A stretch of DNA of 64,000 nucleotides from Janthinobacterium sp. 344. GTDB taxonomy: Bacteria; Pseudomonadota; Gammaproteobacteria; Burkholderiales; Burkholderiaceae_D. The notes under the pieces were generated by a model. The model was not told the origin of the DNA, did no database searches, and saw only the letters and a list, made by a program, of their open reading frames with translations. Of this stretch, positions 62,378 to 64,000 are shown piece by piece. Location: positions 546,762 through 610,761 of the forward strand of contig NZ_FOKL01000001.1 in NCBI RefSeq assembly GCF_900112025.1. Reading direction: 5' to 3'. The first letter of the stretch is position 1. Every line of letters starts with the position of its first letter. The position numbers and the translations under genes are program-made.

Positions 62378-63565
62378 TCAGCTCACGCGTTCATAGCCGC
62401 CCAACACGCCCTGCTTCGACAACACCCATTGCCACAGCTGCAAGTCGCGCGCGCGGAAGGCGCCCGCGCAGGACAGCAGGTAATACGACCACATGCGGTG
62501 GAAGCGCTCGCCCAGCTGGGCGGAAAACTGCGGCCAGGCCTGCTCGAAATTGGCATGCCAGGCCATCAGGGTCTTGTCGTAGTCGGCGCCGAAGTTGTGC
62601 AAGTCCTCGGCCACAAATAAGTCGTCCATGGCGTCGCCGATCTGCCCGATCGACGGCAGGTCGCCATTCGGGAAGATGTATTTGTCGATCCATGGATCGC
62701 ACGTGGAGTGGCGCTTGTTCTTGCCGATCGTGTGCAGCAGGAACAGGCCGTCGTCTTCCAGGCAGCGGTGCGCCACTTCCATGAAGGTGCGGTGATTCTT
62801 GTGCCCCACGTGCTCGAACATGCCGATGCTGACGATGCGGTCGAATTTTTCATTGGTGTCGCGGTAATCCTGCAGGCGGAAGTCCAGCTGCTCGCCGCCC
62901 GGCATGGCGCGCGCATACGCGGCCTGCTCTTTCGAGATCGTCACGCCCACGCATTGCACCCCGTATTTTTCCGCCGCATAGCGCATGAAACTGCCCCAGC
63001 CGCAGCCGATGTCGAGCACGCGCATGCCCGGCTCCAGGCGCAGCTTGCGGCAGATCAGATCAAGCTTGGCTTCCTGCGCCTCGGCCAGGTTGGCCGCATC
63101 CTTCCAGTAGCCGCAGGTATACGTCATGCGCGGGTCCAGCATGGCCGCATAGAACGTGTTGCCCAGGTCGTAGTGTTCCTTGCCCACCATCCAGGCGCGG
63201 CGCTCCGTCTGCAGGTTGAACAGGCGCGCGTACAGCGCGTGGAAGGCCAGGCGCATGGGGCGCACGTCGTCGGCCACCCGGGCGCGCAGCAGGTGGCAAA
63301 AGAATTCATCGAGCTGGTTCGCATCCCAGTCGCCGTCCATGTAGGCCTCGCCCAGGCCCAGGTTGCCGCTGGCGAAGGCCCGCTCCGGTACGCCCGGCTT
63401 GCGCAACTGCATGTCCCAGGCCGCGCGCCCGTTCAGGTGGATATCGGCCCGGGCCAGCAATTCGGCCGCTTCGCGCGTGAGCCGCGTGTCGAGCTTGAGT
63501 TCGGTGCCGGATGCCGGCGCTTGTTGCAACTGCATTGCTGCTTGTGTCGTGTGCTGCGTGTTCAT
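62378..63565 (-). CDS. cfa: cyclopropane-fatty-acyl-phospholipid synthase family methyltransferase
   Basis: A 395-residue CFA synthase. The N-terminal domain (to about 120) precedes the SAM-methyltransferase core with MRVLDIGCGWGSFMRYAAEKYG (motif I), GVTISKEQAAYA, DYRDTNEKFDRIVSIGMFEHVGHKN and a C-terminal NFEQAWPQF...WSYYLLSCAGAFRARDLQLWQW. It adds a methylene bridge to unsaturated membrane lipids in late growth or acid stress. ATG 63565 has GGAGG upstream; the longer reading adds a non-conserved leader. Followed by LysR. Confidence 0.93.
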   Translation of the reverse strand: MNTQHTTQAAMQLQQAPASGTELKLDTRLTREAAELLARADIHLNGRAAWDMQLRKPGVPERAFASGNLGLGEAYMDGDWDANQLDEFFCHLLRARVADDVRPMRLAFHALYARLFNLQTERRAWMVGKEHYDLGNTFYAAMLDPRMTYTCGYWKDAANLAEAQEAKLDLICRKLRLEPGMRVLDIGCGWGSFMRYAAEKYGVQCVGVTISKEQAAYARAMPGGEQLDFRLQDYRDTNEKFDRIVSIGMFEHVGHKNHRTFMEVAHRCLEDDGLFLLHTIGKNKRHSTCDPWIDKYIFPNGDLPSIGQIGDAMDDLFVAEDLHNFGADYDKTLMAWHANFEQAWPQFSAQLGERFHRMWSYYLLSCAGAFRARDLQLWQWVLSKQGVLGGYERVS

Positions 63566-63775
63566 GCCCTGCCGCCTCCAGATGATTGTCGGTGCCGACG
63601 CGCGCCGGCAAGTCAACATCAGCTGGCCGGCGGCGCGACAGCCATAAAATTATCCGCCCGCCATGGCCATCTGGATAATGAAACATCATGGCCATTCATA
63701 TCAAATATTTTGCACTGAAATGACTTGAATCAATTATTTTATGGAAATATCTTAGACAAGAAGCGCACCGTAGCA

Positions 63776-63800
63776 TGAAAAAAGCCGCCTGTTCGGCGGC
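63776..63800 (-). terminator. intrinsic terminator of the cupin-like gene
   Basis: Stem GCCGCC / GGCGGC, loop TGTTC, then a T-run on the minus strand, 36 bases past the stop of the gene at the window edge. Confidence 0.8.
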
Positions 63801-63835
63801 TGTTCCCGGCGCGTTGGCGGCAATGCGCACAACGA

Positions 63836-64000
63836 TCAAAAGTCGTGATTCGATGGATACTTGGTGTAAAAATCGTTGTCCCACTTGAAGTTGGTGAATG
63901 CCACCGTCATCGATACGTCGAGCGCTTCGACAAAATGCCAGCAGCCTACGGGCAGGAATAATATTTCGCCCGGCGCCAGCACGCATTCGCGCACCTGCAC
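63836..64000 (-). CDS. cupin/JmjC-like protein, 3' end only
   Basis: The last 54 codons of a gene that begins beyond the window. The frame is open from the window edge to TGA at 63836-63838. The peptide has a beta strand GEILFLPVGCWHFVEALD, the typical C-terminal half of a cupin-8/JmjC-like double-stranded helix with the distal His of the iron site, then MTVAFTNFKWDNDFY. Such proteins are 2-oxoglutarate oxygenases that hydroxylate proteins or tRNA. A terminator follows. Confidence 0.7.
   Translation of the reverse strand: MQVRECVLAPGEILFLPVGCWHFVEALDVSMTVAFTNFKWDNDFYTKYPSNHDF

Overview
The window is about 64 kb of GC-rich bacterial chromosome. Its long minus-strand run ndk-rlmN-pilW-rodZ-ispG-hisS-yfgM-bamB-der-hfq-hflX-hflK-hflC-hisZ-purA is a typical betaproteobacterial arrangement. 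Protein style and accessory content suggest Oxalobacteraceae (Janthinobacterium/Massilia/Duganella-like). That assignment is inference; no 16S gene is present.

Layout. 1-3.9 kb: an M15 peptidase, an unrecognised membrane protein, a hydrolase/VOC pair and an orphan small protein. 3.86 kb: the first of four identical tRNA-Asn(GTT) genes. 4.2-6.9 kb: a GntR regulator, an AzgA-type purine permease and a GtrA protein. 6.9-10.7 kb: a three-subunit membrane sugar dehydrogenase (TAT small subunit, GMC flavoprotein, tri-haem cytochrome c) joined by ATGA overlaps. 11.2-16.6 kb: an accessory block with two phage-tail-collar (MdpB-like) proteins, a DUF6916-like protein, a PRMT-like methyltransferase, a GNAT enzyme, an Asp/Asn beta-hydroxylase-like protein and a sulfotransferase. 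17-19.2 kb: an alpha/beta hydrolase and three more tRNA-Asn genes, each with its own promoter and terminator. 19.3-22.7 kb: an aromatic/aspartate-type aminotransferase divergent from uvrB. 22.8-29.8 kb: a complete tetronate (threonate/erythronate) catabolic operon (MFS-ltnD-otnK-otnC-otnI-denD) with a divergent FCD/GntR regulator. 29.8-33.2 kb: a LysR regulator divergent from a ModA-like binding protein and an MHS-type carboxylate symporter. 33.2-34.8 kb: a flavin reductase and an unrecognised membrane protein.

34.8-40.4 kb holds the most interesting locus: a tightly coupled three-gene cassette encoding a TerB-N/TerB-C protein, a BrxD-like P-loop ATPase and an Lhr/BrxHI-like DExH helicase. 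I see no methylase, PglZ, nuclease or integrase. I read it as a candidate stand-alone DNA-processing or anti-phage system.

40.7-44.1 kb: an AI-2E family permease, a GNAT-WD40-NIPSNAP operon and a phosphoribosyltransferase. 44.2-60.5 kb: the conserved housekeeping run on the minus strand (purine and histidine-linked genes, HflK/HflC protease modulators, HflX, Hfq, Der, BamB, HisRS, IspG, RodZ, PilW, RlmN, Ndk). HisRS carries a striking histidine-rich C-terminal tail. 60.7-64 kb: a BAX-inhibitor-1/YccA protein, a LysR regulator paired with cyclopropane-fatty-acid synthase, and the 3' end of a cupin-like gene cut by the window edge.
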